This document shows, piece after piece, positions 10,865 through 23,697 of a stretch of DNA of 64,000 nucleotides. Positions within the stretch are counted from its first letter, which is position 1, and each line of letters opens with the position of its first letter. The notes under the pieces were generated by a model that was given only the letters and a program-made list of their open reading frames with translations, ran no database searches and had not been told where the DNA came from. This DNA is from Cryptomeria japonica (taxonomy: Eukaryota > Streptophyta > Pinopsida > Cupressales > Cupressaceae), in NCBI RefSeq assembly GCF_030272615.1, contig NC_081409.1:531006291-531070290 (forward strand), in the 5' to 3' direction. The translations under genes were made by a program, and so were the position numbers.

Positions 10865-13239
10865 ATTGATATATTTTATTGATGGAATATTTCTTATATG
10901 ATATGGATTTCCACTTTGAGGCTCATTTTGCATTATAATGGATTTAAGCCCTTTGCGCTTTTTAGGTATGGTTTTTCCTTGTATGTTTTATGTGTTGTTG
11001 GGCTGCATGATGAAGTATGGATCTCTTCTTGGAATTTGAATTAGAGCCTCTTTTCTATTGTTGTTTTGGAGAATGGTAGGGCGAGTGGGCTTTCATGTGA
11101 TGACTAGAGTCATGAGAGATACGCTTTCATGAGGATTCTAGTAAGGATGCATGAAGTCTAGACTGCCAGGGCACATGGGGGTTTTCCTTTGTTTTAAACA
11201 AGTGATAATATTAATATTGAATTAATTGGAATGGGTAATTAGATCTCAAATAAATAAGATAATTAATAGTTTGAGCCTCATGGCTGATTCCTAGGGAGGA
11301 TGTTTTAGGATAAGCATGAGAAGGCCGTGAAGACGGTAACTCAAATCTCCCTTGATTCTCTCATGGGTAGAAATGGCTCCACATGTCTATCAGGGTTATG
11401 TCATGAATAGTTGTGTTTTTGCAATATTATGGGGGAGGATAGCATATGATGACACTCCGCTCCTACATGTGTCCTTTGCTTGAGATGTATTGATGTCTTG
11501 TTTATTTGTGCGCCTCTATGAGTTTTCTATTTGTGCTATCTTGTGAATGGTTCTTGCTTGAGTGTCCTTGTATTGTTTAGTCTCTTTGGTTTAAGTGTTA
11601 GCCTAGATGTAGAGTGTGTGTTAGGACCTTGTGTCATCTCCTAGCATGGGGGGTGGTTCCTTTAGTTACACATGGTCAGGTGGTTGGTGCTTTTAAACCA
11701 TTGGGATGTTCCTGTCTTTGGATTCTTCTTGTGTGGATGAGGATGCTTCTTCAGATTGTTCATGGATATTAATTGCAGCAATATTGTAAATGATGATGTG
11801 ATTTATGTAATAAAATTCTTATGTAATGGTTGTAAGAGAAATCATGTTTAAGAGAAATGACTATGTTGTTCTAGTTGTAGTGATAACTTTGGTTATGGTA
11901 GATGATTTTAATGATGAACCTTGAGTTGTATTGTAACACATTTATATTAAATGAAATGGATGCATGAGATGTGGATAAGTATTATGGTTTGGAATTAAAT
12001 GGCGTTTTATATTCTTGATAAGCCATGTTAAAAGGAAATGGTGTAAATGTTATGATAATGGTATTAGTCTTGAAATGATGTCTTTTACTAATGATTTAGG
12101 TAGAATAAATGTTATGTCTCGATAGGATGTATGAGTATGAGTAATATTGGAAGATATCTTAGGACATGTTTATGAGTTGTGATTAAAGAATTTGAAAATA
12201 TAGTATCATACTTCGTAGACAGTGATTTAATGATTGAATTGGAATCTTATAATGCTTGGGATGTAATTGAATGTTCCTTCTGTAAATATTGTATGGATGA
12301 GATTCATGAATGAATTACTAACCTTATTAATGGAAATTACTAATAAGTGTATGGGTGGGTGGTAAAATGAATGCTTGTCTTTTAAGAAAGGAATAGAATG
12401 TATCATGTGTTATGGTTTAAGATTATACCTCCATTTGGTGGATGCTATTAGTTGTTATGGAATTAGGATATTGTATCTTAGTTTGTGTTGAGATGAATTC
12501 ATGTAGTTAACTGATTTGTAATGAGATGATTGTTGGTTGATTGATATAGTGTAAGAGATTTTATGAGAATTAAATGGGCTATGGATTAAATGTTTAAGGA
12601 GACTATGTGAGTATTGCATTATGTGCTTTTGGAATCATGATGAAGTAATAAGTATGCTAGGGGCATAGAATTATAAATGACTATGTAGAAGTTAATTGTA
12701 AATGGAAATTATGTTAATGCAACGTAAGGGTTAATCTTGGTATGTGAATGGTGATGTTAATAGTTGGAGGTTGGCTAAGGTAATAGGAACATTTGGACTT
12801 GGTGTATAAAATAAACCCAATAGAAAAGGGAAAAAGTTGTGCATTGAAAGATAGAATCTCATATTAAATGAATGATTAAGTAGGTTGAATATCATGAGTA
12901 TTAGGTATCTCTATGTTGCACCTATGTGTGTATAATGATTAAGATTATAAGGTATTGATCTGGAAGAAAGTAAATGCTTATTGCTTGTGTAGTTAGACTA
13001 AGTAATGGTGTTGAGATACCCTAGGGAGTTAGCAGTAATGATTTATTGTATTCCGCTTACATAATTGTTTGAATAGCTTGAGTAAATTATTCTATGTTCA
13101 TAACACTTAAATGTTGTTTGTGTGCTCATTGCATTGCTTAAGAGAAGTTATGTGTTGTATTGTTAAACAAAAAAAAAATTAAATTAGTGTGTATTTAGCT
13201 ATATTTCTCTGGGGTATTTTGGGGGGCATTACAAAAATT

Positions 13240-14205
13240 CCCAACCATGCGCCATTTACTACCAGAGCTTATATAGGTTGAGATTAGACATATAGATGCC
13301 TGCGGATTACACCATTTGTTATACATGCCTGATATTACCCATAATAAGGTTTGTTGATTGCCTTAGCAGAGAGATGGAATAGCGAGCATAACACTTTCCA
13401 CCTACCCACTGGTGAGATTAGTGTTACACTCGAGGATGTCTACAGGATTCTTCACATCCCCATGACTGGTAAGTTAGTCCAGTATGATTTTTTAGGATCT
13501 TGGATGGATAGAGGCTTGCAGAGCTGTATTTGGTGATGAAAGAATTTCTAGAGGAGCAATTAAATGGGAGGATATGATCATGTACTAGGAGACTCTCCTA
13601 GTTATTCTTGCAGGATTGATTGGTGGATTCATTTGTCTAGACAGGAGATCTCAAGGTTTCGTTGTTGGTTGGGGTGAGATTATATAGAGCATGATGCAAC
13701 ATCGGACTCGATATGTGTGGGGTGTTTGCATGCTTTCTCATTTGTATCATAATCTTCATCATGTTGTTTTCAATGACAGGGCTAGTTTGTCTATAGGATG
13801 CACACTTTTATAGATCCGGTGTTGGGAGAACGTTCTTGTTACTTGTCCTATCCATCATAGAGTTTGTAGTGAGATAGGGTTGTTAGGAGATAGCAGGATA
13901 CTCAGGGTCTTCTTGATCACGTTCAGCAGGTTGGATCTAACACTCTCTCAGCCAATACCATCAGAGAACTATTTTGGGCTGGGAAGGAGACAACACACTA
14001 GTGATGATTATATGAGGATTTATTCATAGAGAGTCCAAGAGCATGCAACTATCATACTAATATGAGGATGGATACTAGCAGCTATAGAGTCATGGGAACT
14101 CCTCAGAGGAGTTGTGATCAGGGGGAACAACCATCGGGAGAATCTTCTTGCCCACAGCCACAAAGATGGACCAATTCAGGTGGTAGTGGCACAGGACAAC
14201 CTTGA
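13240..14205 (+). pseudogene. Plant mobile domain (PMD) relic carried antisense in AC
   Basis: The frame shows the PMD N-terminal signature RHIDACGLHHLLYMPDITHN, then LAERWNSEHNTFHLPTGEIS, TLEDVYRILHIPMTG and later YVWGVCML. PMD proteins (PF10536, as in Arabidopsis MAIN/MAIL) include host nuclear proteins and a large transposon-borne group. This copy lies opposite to the AC pol genes. It has stops (TGA and TAG around 13353-13366), at least one frameshift, and an internal deletion: near 13865 it jumps from sequence matching B at about 51925 to that at about 50805, losing about 1.1 kb. The C-terminal end GTGQP and stop at 14203-14205 match B. No function can be claimed for this broken copy. Confidence 0.82.
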
Positions 14206-16276
14206 CTTGATTTATATTGATGAGGCACATGTTTTTATTATTGATCTAATAGCATTGTATACTTGGACTTTTTATTGTTTTATGATGATCTATATGTAGA
14301 CATGGACTCTATATGATGATGATCTATGGTTTATTAAGCATGTTACTCTATATGATGATGATCTATATGCATTGATTACATGGATGATGTTATGAGGATC
14401 TTTATGCAGTTAATTTTTTTATTTTGATGATCATGGATGCAAATGAAAAATGATTACCAAATTTAAATGATACGCTTTACTTAAATGATGCAAATTCAAT
14501 GATCTATATGAGAATGCAAAAGAATGAATGTTGATTATTTATTTATTTATTTTTAATGTGTATGCATATAATGATAAAAAAATGCAAATGATATACATGG
14601 AATGTTTTTTTTTATTTTGATGATTTAAAAATGCAAATGATATACATGGAATGTTTTTTTTTATTTTGATGATTTAAAAATGCAAATGATCATTATGAAT
14701 GCTATGTTTATGGATGTAAATGAAAATGATACTAACTTAAATGATATGCTTGATTAAACTCATGGGATGAATTCCTATATGATGATGCATATGCTTATAA
14801 TGAAATGATTATAATGATAAATGAATCTAAATGCAAAGATGCAACTAAATGACCTTTAATGGATAAAAAGAACTACAATGATAATGATCCTAATGCAAAT
14901 AATAATGATGATATACTACATAGTTAATGAAATGCAAACTAATGCAATGCAAATGATTATGATCAAAATGCAAACCTAATGAAATGAATGAACCTAAATG
15001 CAAATTTTTTTTGTTTGTCCAAGTATACTCAATCTTTATTTATGACCGTTGATCTCTGAATGGAATGAAATGCTTATAATATGAATGAATAATGAGCTAA
15101 TCTAAAATGATCTAACTAAAATGATACTTCCATTCTTCATATGTTGTCTTATAACAGTGCTTGGATTCATCATTGAGCTTTTAAATGTTGTAAGAGAATA
15201 CAAGCAACTTGACATAATCATTCAAGATGACCTGAGTATTTCTTGCATGGATTTTGATATAGCAAGCTTATACAAACAATTTGATATAATAAATCAAGTT
15301 GACCTAAGAATTTCTTGCAAAACAGAAAAGGATTATCTCCTTTCATGCATGACTCAGAACGTCCTCCTTGATCTTTTGTTGATCATATCCTTAGACAAGT
15401 TCATACCTTAATAAGAGATAAACCACAGACAACAAACAAAGAAAATAATCATGCCCCATCATAGCTTCTCTAGTCATGGACATCCTTGAGTTGCATAGAG
15501 TACATGATTAGCAATAAAATCAAGATATAAACATTGAATCTTGTATGTCATTCACATGTTCTCATGGTCATTAACTGATAAAATCATCTTCATGAATGAT
15601 CATTGATAATATTTTATTACTTGTTGGTTGATTCCTTGTGTTTTGAGTTTCACGACTCAGTTGTGACAAAATGCCTTGATCTTCATTACTTTGTTGCTCG
15701 TTATCTATTTCAAAACCCTAGATGTTTTTGGTTTTTCTAAGTTTTCTGAATGTTTTGGATTTTCAAAGATTTAAAAGATCACCTTACCAAAAGGATTTAG
15801 GATTTTTCCCCCAGTGGAAACAAACTTTATTATGGATGTATGAATTGATCAAGATCCAAACCAAGGCTAGATATAATGCAAATATGATTGATTATGATAA
15901 ATTCTAAGACATTGACTATGACAAGTATGTCAAAGATTGATAATTGTTGGTAAGCTACATATTTCCTGCTAATGGTTCAGAGCAATGAATGTGAAAGATG
16001 AAATGGATGAGCTAGGATATATGGAAGCGATATATGTGATAGGATGGAGTGGATAGGTGCACAAAGCGATCTCATAGATGGAAGAACTCACTTTTAAATA
16101 GCGCCTATTTACCAGGTTTTCACCATCTAAATTTATTGCATTTTTTCCATATTTTGATTTTTTTTTCTTTTGTTTTTCGTTGTTTTATGCTTTTTAGGGA
16201 TGTTCTGCTTTTCTGATTTTTATTGATTTCTTCAGGACCTTAATGTTTTTTACTAATTTCTTCGAGACTTTATATC
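14206..16276. other. AC spacer between PMD and pol ends
   Basis: Non-coding, low-complexity DNA rich in ATGATGATCTATATG and AATGCAAATGAT, collinear in inverse orientation with 48538-50473 of B. It lies where the sense pol and antisense PMD transcripts would converge and end. Open frames here (15121-15411, 15722-15907) have no recognisable domain. Confidence 0.65.
14577..14695. repeat. 49-bp tandem repeat, 2.3 units
   Basis: AATGCAAATGATATACATGG recurs at 14581 and 14630 with identical following sequence, and a third partial unit starts at 14679. The period is 49 bp. Confidence 0.85.
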
Positions 16277-18728
16277 TCAAGCATAGAATTTATTGAGATG
16301 GATGAAATTGATAGGTTCATCACACCAATCACCTTCAGGGGTAGATAACTTGTACACTCTTGAGCCATATGCTGCTACTATGACAAAAAGACCTAACCAA
16401 TTTGGTTCAAATTTACCCTTCTTTTCTCAGTCTTGCTGATTTCTTGGATTCTCCCTTAGAACTATATCTCCAATCTGAAAAATGTGTGGCTTGACTCTGT
16501 GATTATAACTTCTCGCCATTCTTTGTTGATATGCCTTCAAATGATCTGTTGTATTTTGGCGACTTTCCTGAATTAGCTCAAGTTCTTGAAGTCTAGAGAC
16601 TCATTGTTCTTCTTCTGGTATAAGACCTTTCAAGGAAACTCGTAGAGAAGGTATCTCTACTTATATTGGTAATATGGCTTTTGATCTATTGACTAAACAA
16701 TATGGAGTTTCTCCCATTGGTGTGTGAATGTTGGTTTGGTATGCCCAAAGAGCAGGATTTAGTTGAATGTGTCAGTCTTTACCAGCTTCATTGACTGTTT
16801 TCTTCAAGATTTTCAAGATTGTTTTGTTTGATGCCTCAACTTGACCATTTCCCTGTGGATAATATGGTGTAGAAAACCTATGTTGGATATGGAATCACTC
16901 ACATAGTTCCTTCACATCTTTATTCTTAATGGTCATCCATTATCAGTGATAATGGTCATAGGGACTCCATAGCAACAAATTATATAATTCAAGATGAATG
17001 ATGATATTTGTTTTTCTTGTCACTTTTGTCAAAAGTACTGCTTCAATCCATTTAGTGAAATACTCAGTAGCAGTCAAAATGAACTTATGTTCATTAGAGG
17101 ATGAAGGGTTTATCCATAGGATGCAATTCTTGTGCTAGTGCGTGGATGAGATTCCCATGCATTTGGCATTGTTTGCATTTCTTGGCATATGTGAATGAAT
17201 CTCTCTCCATAGTAGGCCAATAGTAACCCATATAAATAAGTTTCTTAGTCAGCGTTAATCCACTTGAGTGTGTGCCACAAATAACTACGTGGACATCATT
17301 AAGAACTTTCTCAGATTATTCTTGTTTGACACATCTCAGTAGAGTGCTATCTAGACCTCATCTATATAAGGTATCAGCAATAATAGTATAGCGGGATAAC
17401 TAATGGATACAATTTCTTCTCTGATTGTGGGATAGGTCAGGAGGAAGGATATTGTCTTTTAAGTATTGATAAGTTTGGTCATATAAGGATTGATCGGTTC
17501 TAGATATATGGCAAATCATGTGGGTATGTTGGGATTCAATGAAAGGTTTCAATATATCTTCCACAAAGAATTCATAACATTGTTGATTCTCTTGTTTCTG
17601 CAAAAGAGATGCTATTGTAGCCATTGCATCTACTGCTTTATTCTCATTTCTTGGGATTTGAGTGAATGATATTTCTTTAGAGTGTTCTTTAAACTCTTCT
17701 ACCAACTATTTGTAGGGAATGACCTTGTCATCCTTAGTTTGATAATCATTTATTTGGTTGATTATAAGCTGTGAATCACCATAAACATGTAATTCCTTAA
17801 TGTTCCATTCAATAGCCATTTTGAGCCCAATAGTCAATGCTTCATATTATGCAGTATTGTTTGTGCATGGAAACTATAGTCTATATGATTTTGTAATTAT
17901 GTGTCCCTGAGGTGTGATGAACAAAATTCTAGTTCCTAATCCATATTATGTATAGGAACCATCAAAGTACAACTCCCAAAATTTTGTACTTATTGTCAGA
18001 ATGTCTGCATCAGGAAATTCAATGTCCAATGTTGTGTCATCTTGTAAGGGTGCTTCAGCTAATTGATCAACAATGACTTGTCCTTTGATAGCTTTTCAAT
18101 CAACATATTCTATATCAAACTCACTTAGTACCATAACCCATTTTGCCAGCATGCCTGTCAAAGTTAACTTGTTTAGAAAATACTTTAGTGGATCTATTTT
18201 TTCTATCAGTTTCAAATAATGAGTCAACATATAATGTCACATTTTTTGAGTTGCATATACAATTGCTAGGCATGTCTTCTCTACTGATGTATAGTTCAAT
18301 TCATAGCCTACAAATTTTCTACTATTGTAATACACTACTCTTTCTTTAGCTTCTTCATCATGCTGTGCTAAAAGAGCTCCTAATGATACATTTGTCACTG
18401 AAATGTAAAGCAACAATGGTTTCCCTTTGATTGGTGATACAAGTACTGGAGAATTCATCAGATATTCTTTAATTTGAATAAAAGATTCTTCACACTTATG
18501 ATCCCATTTGAATGGAACATCCTTATGTAAAAGATGAGTGAATGTATGACATCTATCTACTAATTGACAGACAAATCTTTTGATTGATTGCAATCTTCCT
18601 TATAGAGAATGCAATTGACTTATGTTTCTAGGCGACTCAATTTCCTTGATAGCTTTGACCTTTTCTGAATCTACTTCAATTCCAAGAGAGGATATAATGT
18701 ACCCAAGAATTTTTCTAGAGGTTACTCC
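16277..18728 (-). pseudogene. Tat-type pol, C-terminal half (RT tail, RNH, aRNH, integrase)
   Basis: Reading down from 18728: the last part of RT; a connection RNase H (18593-18237: SVTNVSLGALLAQHDEEAKE, YELNYTSVEKTCLAIVYATQ); a second, archaeal-type RNase H (about 17965-17590: LYFDGSYT, HVYGDSQLIINQ, PRNENKAVDAM); then integrase to a stop at 16277-16279 after HLNKFYA. Two RNase H domains define the Tat lineage of Ty3/gypsy. Stops are frequent; one replaces the catalytic Glu of the archaeal-type RNase H (NTA, stop, YEAL). The sequence stops matching B at 18728, where block D begins. Confidence 0.88.
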
Positions 18729-19189
18729 TGTTACCTTTTCATTCGTCCCTCATAACAAGAGTGAGTCACCTTGCAAAATTTTTAGTTGAGTCCTTTTCTT
18801 TTCCGAAATCTTGTTAAAAGTTCGTTGGTTCAATCCCTAATCCTCTTGTAAATCATTTCTAAATCCTTAGCATTATGTTTTAATGGTCGGCTTGAACCTC
18901 ATGAACCACTTGAACCATCCTAACAAGAGTTCATAGTGTTCATTTAGGTACCGCAGGTTCTAAGTTGTGTCTAAGACATTTTCAAGCTAACATTCATATT
19001 AAGTGTTTCGCAGCAGCTCTATTTCATGGTTGCGGATGATGTTTCATATACTCTTTCTCCAGACTATGAACCATTTGAACCTACTTCAAATAGTTCAGTG
19101 ATGTTCAAAATGTTCGATGAAGTTCAAAGGACTAGCGACAATCAACAAAGTTAATCTTTTCCAAAGGAAAATCTCCTTGGTGTAGCATA

Positions 19190-19515
19190 TGCTTTGAACT
19201 ACTTGAACCCTCATGAAGTTAGTTCAAATGGTTCATGAATGTTCAAATCAGGTGGGTCCCATAGAAAAGACTAAATGACATGATGGTGCATTTATTGCTA
19301 AGTGTGATGAAGATCTGACTATATCTCGGGTGACGTCAACCAGCCGATTTTTGAAGGCAAGTAATCATTTTTGGGAATTGGCAGTTATGCTGACGAGTGC
19401 TATCATGCATACAATACACACACGTGATGTCAAATCCAAATGGTTTGGCTCATTTGATTTGATGGGAAAAATTAATGCACTAAATGAGCTTTTGGCGCTT
19501 CATTTGTTATAAGGT
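19190..19515 (+). promoter_or_regulatory. Promoter-like cluster upstream of the D accessory frame
   Basis: Three motifs lie within 200 bp: a three-unit heat-shock-element match TTCATGAATGTTC (19232-19244, TTCnnGAAnnTTC), a palindromic bZIP site TGACGTCA (19331-19338) and a G-box CACGTG (19421-19426). A TTATAAGG is at about 19507. The surrounding 18880-19250 is also rich in GAACnnnTTGAAC-like palindromes. Motif matches only; activity is inferred. Confidence 0.4.
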
Positions 19516-19710
19516 ATGAAGTGATTTCTTTTTGAAACCTGTTCTTCATTGTTGTGGAGTGTCTAGTTGAAGGTTTGTTTGCTGGTAGTCATTCGATTGG
19601 TTTCAGTCATAAAGGTGATTTTTGATTCCTATCTTCTTCAGTGATTTTTAGCTATTTTTCTCTCTCGTAATAAAATTTATTGGAGAGATAAGGGTTGTTG
19701 GTTATAAATT

Positions 19711-22700
19711 ATGAAGTCCACTCTGCATCTTTTTGGAAATATTTTTAGTCTTGCTTGCACAAAACCCATTGTCAGTGACACAGACCTGAAAGGGGAGAAT
19801 TTGGAAGCCTTGAAGGAAAGGAAGTTTAAAGGTATTGATGGTTCTTTTCGTCTAGAAATTCTATGTAGTGGCCTGATAGAGGCAGCAACTTTCCCACCTA
19901 CTATTCCTTACCCATAATTAGTTAGGGAATGCATTGTGCGATATGACCCTATTTCTGAAACTATCAAAAGGGACAATGGTGAAACTCTCCTCACGATAAA
20001 TAGGGAAGTCATTTCATTTGTTTTCAAATTGCCAGATTACAAGTTCTCAAATTTTTCCCTTGCCCAATCAATCACCAAGTTCAATGCAGACAAGAGTGGA
20101 CACCAGAACAATATAGTGAAGCATTGGTTGATAGTTCCTCAGAAAGGTGGCTCTAGGCTACCTAAACACCCCAACAAAAATCACATGCTTCCCCATATTC
20201 ATGATGTTATGTTGTTGTTACACTGAGTTAGAGGTTCAACTGAAGCCTACAACTTTGATGACTGGATTTATTTTTATGTGCAACTGGTGTTGGAGGGAAA
20301 GCAGTTCCTTGACTAGGTAGAGCTTATTGCTGACTCTATGGTACAATGGCTGAGCATGGCAAAGAAGTTCAAAAAAAATTTCTTCATGTCTTCTTATTTG
20401 ATATATTGTTTGGCATGTACCAAAGAGATAATAGGAATTCCTAGGCAACTTGTTGAAGGGGATGTTTCTGTATATGACTTTTATCCCATGCTGCAAAGAG
20501 ATAATGCATTACAAGATTTCAGAAGAGTGCATAATTCTTTTTTGGGGGACCTATGCTATGAATTGAAGAACATGCAATCAAAAAGAATGTCTGAAGATGC
20601 CTAGGCTTTGGTGAAAAGATATGGTAGCTTCTTTGTTCAATTTCCTCATTTCTGTTATATAAGGGTAGGTGGTTTCGAACAAGAACCTTTCAGACTTCCT
20701 CATTTTTGTTCAGATTGCTTTGTCCTTGCTAAGATTTGTAGACAATTATCTGTTGTAATTAAGAAAACTCTATCCAAAGATAAATGGGAAGATCATTTCA
20801 CTATTCAATTGGGTGCTTTATCTTGTAGTTCAATGTCAGATGCATTGAGCATAGCAGCTGACTTGAATAATTTTAATTTCAAACTATATCAAGGAAGGAA
20901 TGGCTTTGACAATAAAGGTTTTTCATGGGGCCTTGGTTTGATGGTGCACCTTTCTATCTCACACTTGGAAGACTTTTGGGAGGATTGTTGTGATGAACTT
21001 GAAGTATTCAGGAGAGAAAATATGAGAATGGTTCTCAAATAGATAGTTTCACTACATATGAAAATTGATATAAGTGGAATCAAAGAAGATAATCTAGAGC
21101 TATTTGAACCTGGGTATCTAGATCAAACTGAATCTGAAATATTCTCTATTAGTTGGGATGTGGAATAAGAAGATGATATACAACTCAGAATAAAAAGAGT
21201 CTTGGAGAGAACTATAGATTGGGTTAATAAGAAAAGAGCAATGAAATCAGGCAGGATCAGTCCTGCATGAGATAATGTGGTTTCTCTACATTCTCCAAAA
21301 AGATTTTCTAACCCCACTTCTATGCATGTTCATCCAAGTAAAAATAAGAAGTCATCTCACACCAAGCACGAGCCTAATCCTTCTTTGAACTATCCTGCTC
21401 CCCGATTTACAAGGTTACAGAGCATTGCACAAAAGAAAATGGACCTAGTCAGAGACACAAAGGTGAAAGACAAGACCCTCAACCCTCAGATTTTTGAGGT
21501 CGAAGACCTTGATAGTGATATTGTCAACACCATGGATTTTGATGCAATCATTGTAGCCATGACACTGCCACTTAAAGTAACTGGAGGAACAGCTAGTTCA
21601 AGCAAAACTCCCAAATGGTTAACTACTTCAGTAAGTAAGAAATGGAGCTCAATCCCAGTGTCTATCCCAATTCAACACATGGTGGTCAAATACATGGAAA
21701 AAGGTCCTAAATAGAAGAAGTTCAAAACAACCACCACATTGGATGTTGATGAAAAGATCGGGAGATGGGTTGCTGAAATTGCTTTCTATAAACCCAAGAA
21801 TGAAAGTAAAGAAATAAATGCAGAAGATTTTGAAGTCACCAAAGTAGATCTGGGAAACATGAGCAGGGACTTTGATAACCACCTTTTCAATGTGATGGCT
21901 AAGAAAATTCTCACCAGTTTAGAGAAAGAAGGACAAGAGAAAAAAGAACGGAAATGGCACATCAAAGTTTTAGCCCAATTCATTGATAGCCTAGGCTGTT
22001 TTCAAGCACTCCCTATATCACAAGCTTCAGAAAACTTCGATCCCACCTCACCGGAGAATAAGAAACTGATGAATCAAGTCCAGCAAGCCAAGAGCATCAT
22101 AGGGGCCATAGAAAAATGGATTGAAGGGGTGATCAAGGATGGCAAAAAATATATTACAGATTCCAGGAAGCTATGCGACAAAATTCAAAACCTCATTGTA
22201 GAGATCCAAAATCAGGTTATTCAATGGGAAAAGGAGGAGCATAAGTGGGAAAACATATTACCCATGTTCACCAAGATAGAAAAATATGGAGCCACTGAGT
22301 TTTTAATAGAAAACTCAATAAAATTGGTAACTGATGAGTGCTAGCTCTTTGTGTTGAAGAAAACCATAGTGTGGCAGGTAATTACATTCAAGGCTATAAT
22401 CTCTGATGCCAAAGCCTCCATTTATGAGCTCTAGGAACTTCAATATAGCTTGGTCAATGATAATAAAGTGGTTAACCTAGATCATGATTGGCAACTAGGA
22501 CTTTATGGGTTGAATACACAAGATGCGATAAAGGCTTTTAAATTGCACATGGAGAAAATTAGGGGCAAAGAAAACTTTATTTCTAAAGATATGACACAGA
22601 TTGCCCATATTGAATCCATGATGTTCATTGGCAATGATCAGTTACCTAAACATGTTGAGAAAATGGTAAAACATAGGTGGGAAAAGGAAGTTGCAAAGGC

Positions 22701-22770
22701 AAAAATTAATGTCATGAAGAATCTGAGTCAGTCTATGATTCAGAAGCTTACAACCGCCCATGATGCCTAG
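19711..22770 (+). pseudogene. Retroelement accessory protein, 1,020-codon frame with 10 internal stops
   Basis: A single reading frame runs from ATG at 19711 to the stop at 22768 without a frameshift. Internal stops lie near 19915, 20224, 20314, 20602, 21040, 21166, 21268, 21712, 22342 and 22432. The N-terminal half has a PMD/transposase-like pattern (INREVISFVFKLPDY, FDDWIYFYVQLVLEGKQFLD, HFCYIRVGGFEQEPFRLPHF). The C-terminal half is charged and coiled-coil-like (KKYITDSRKLCDKIQNLIVE, MTQIAHIESMMFIGNDQLPK). The C-terminal motif is related to the antisense ORF at 63414-64000. I do not recognise a named family; it resembles plant retroelement ORFs of unknown role. It has no retropepsin or RT motif. 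Confidence 0.7.
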
Positions 22771-23679
22771 AAAAGTGGAAGAGGAGATGATGTTGGAGAT
22801 GAAGCATAATTTGATGCTTATGCTTTGTTTTTGTTTTTAAAGTCTTTTCAAAAACCCTTGCAATTACTTCGGGACATCTGTCCCCTAAATACTCTGTTAG
22901 TTTTATAAGTGATTTAGAGGAGGTTGGGTTTTCAGGGAGACCTCCTCTATTCTTGAAAAATACTACTATAAGTTGAATGAGAAAGATTTAGAATGGGTTA
23001 TAACAGTAGACTTAGAGATTAGAAAACTGTTTGTGGGAAGGAAGTGATCAATTTTTTTCTAGAATCTGAAATTGGAAGGAACTTATGTGTGTGTTTTTAT
23101 GTCTTTATTGCATGGAATATACATATAAAGATCATATGCATTTTGAGGTTTTAAATCTTCAAGTTTGAATCCATGGAGTAATGTTTCTTTGCAAATATTA
23201 ATCCAGTCAAATTGTCTATGATTATCTTTTTGATGGTGAATGTTATTATTAATCTGGAGCTTCTTTCCGTGTTGTTTAGAAAGATATTTGTTTGAAAAGA
23301 GACTTTGTTTCTCTTGTTTATTTTTAGGAAGTGCTGAAATCAGTGTTATTAAACTTTACTTTGATTACTTCTGATTTTCATGGTGAAGAATCTTGAAGAA
23401 AGTTTTTTCTGAAATAATCGTATATTACTAGCCTCTCATCTAAGAATGAAGTAGGAAGCCTTACGTGTTTTCAGGTTAAAAGCATATTAGTTTTATTTAG
23501 TTAGATTATTCTCTGAATAACTAATGGAGGGAGATGTACCTATCTAAAATTCAGAGGGAAGTAATGTATGTCACACTTACCCAACTGTTTAGTTGAACTT
23601 TTTGTTTTTTAAAGAGGGTAATAGAGATTTGAATCAATTCAATTAAAAGAAAGACAAAATCTGTTCACTAATAGATTTT
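22771..23679 (+). other. Non-coding stretch between D accessory frame and PBS
   Basis: AT-rich, non-coding. Its position immediately before a PBS suggests LTR R/U5 sequence, but the expected CA end is not obvious (the last bases before the PBS read CACTAATAGATTT). An imperfect inverted repeat around 22915-22955 (AGAGGAGGT and ACCTCCTCT) may fold into a hairpin. Confidence 0.4.
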
Positions 23680-23697
23680 TGGCGACTCTGCTAGGGA
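23680..23697 (+). promoter_or_regulatory. Primer binding site, tRNA-Arg type
   Basis: TGGCGACTCTGCTAGGGA differs at two positions from TGGCGACTCCGCTGGGGA, the complement of the 3' end of plant tRNA-Arg(ACG). Ogre-type Tat elements are known to use tRNA-Arg, which fits the gag downstream. Confidence 0.75.

Larger units (their letters stand above)
6899..13233. mobile_element. 6.3-kb TG...CA insertion without recognisable genes
   Basis: The insertion starts TGTAGTGTCTACC and ends GGGGGGCATTACA, flanked by GAAAT (6894-6898) and AAAAT (13234-13238), a 5-bp target duplication with one difference. Sequence on both sides rejoins without a gap when compared with B near 52570 (GAGAAAT, then the PMD start region). 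None of the open frames inside resembles a retroelement protein, and I find no second copy of its ends inside. It is either a very long solo LTR or a non-autonomous LTR element whose LTRs I could not pair. Large parts (7250-9580, 10900-13200) hold nothing else I can name. Confidence 0.6.
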
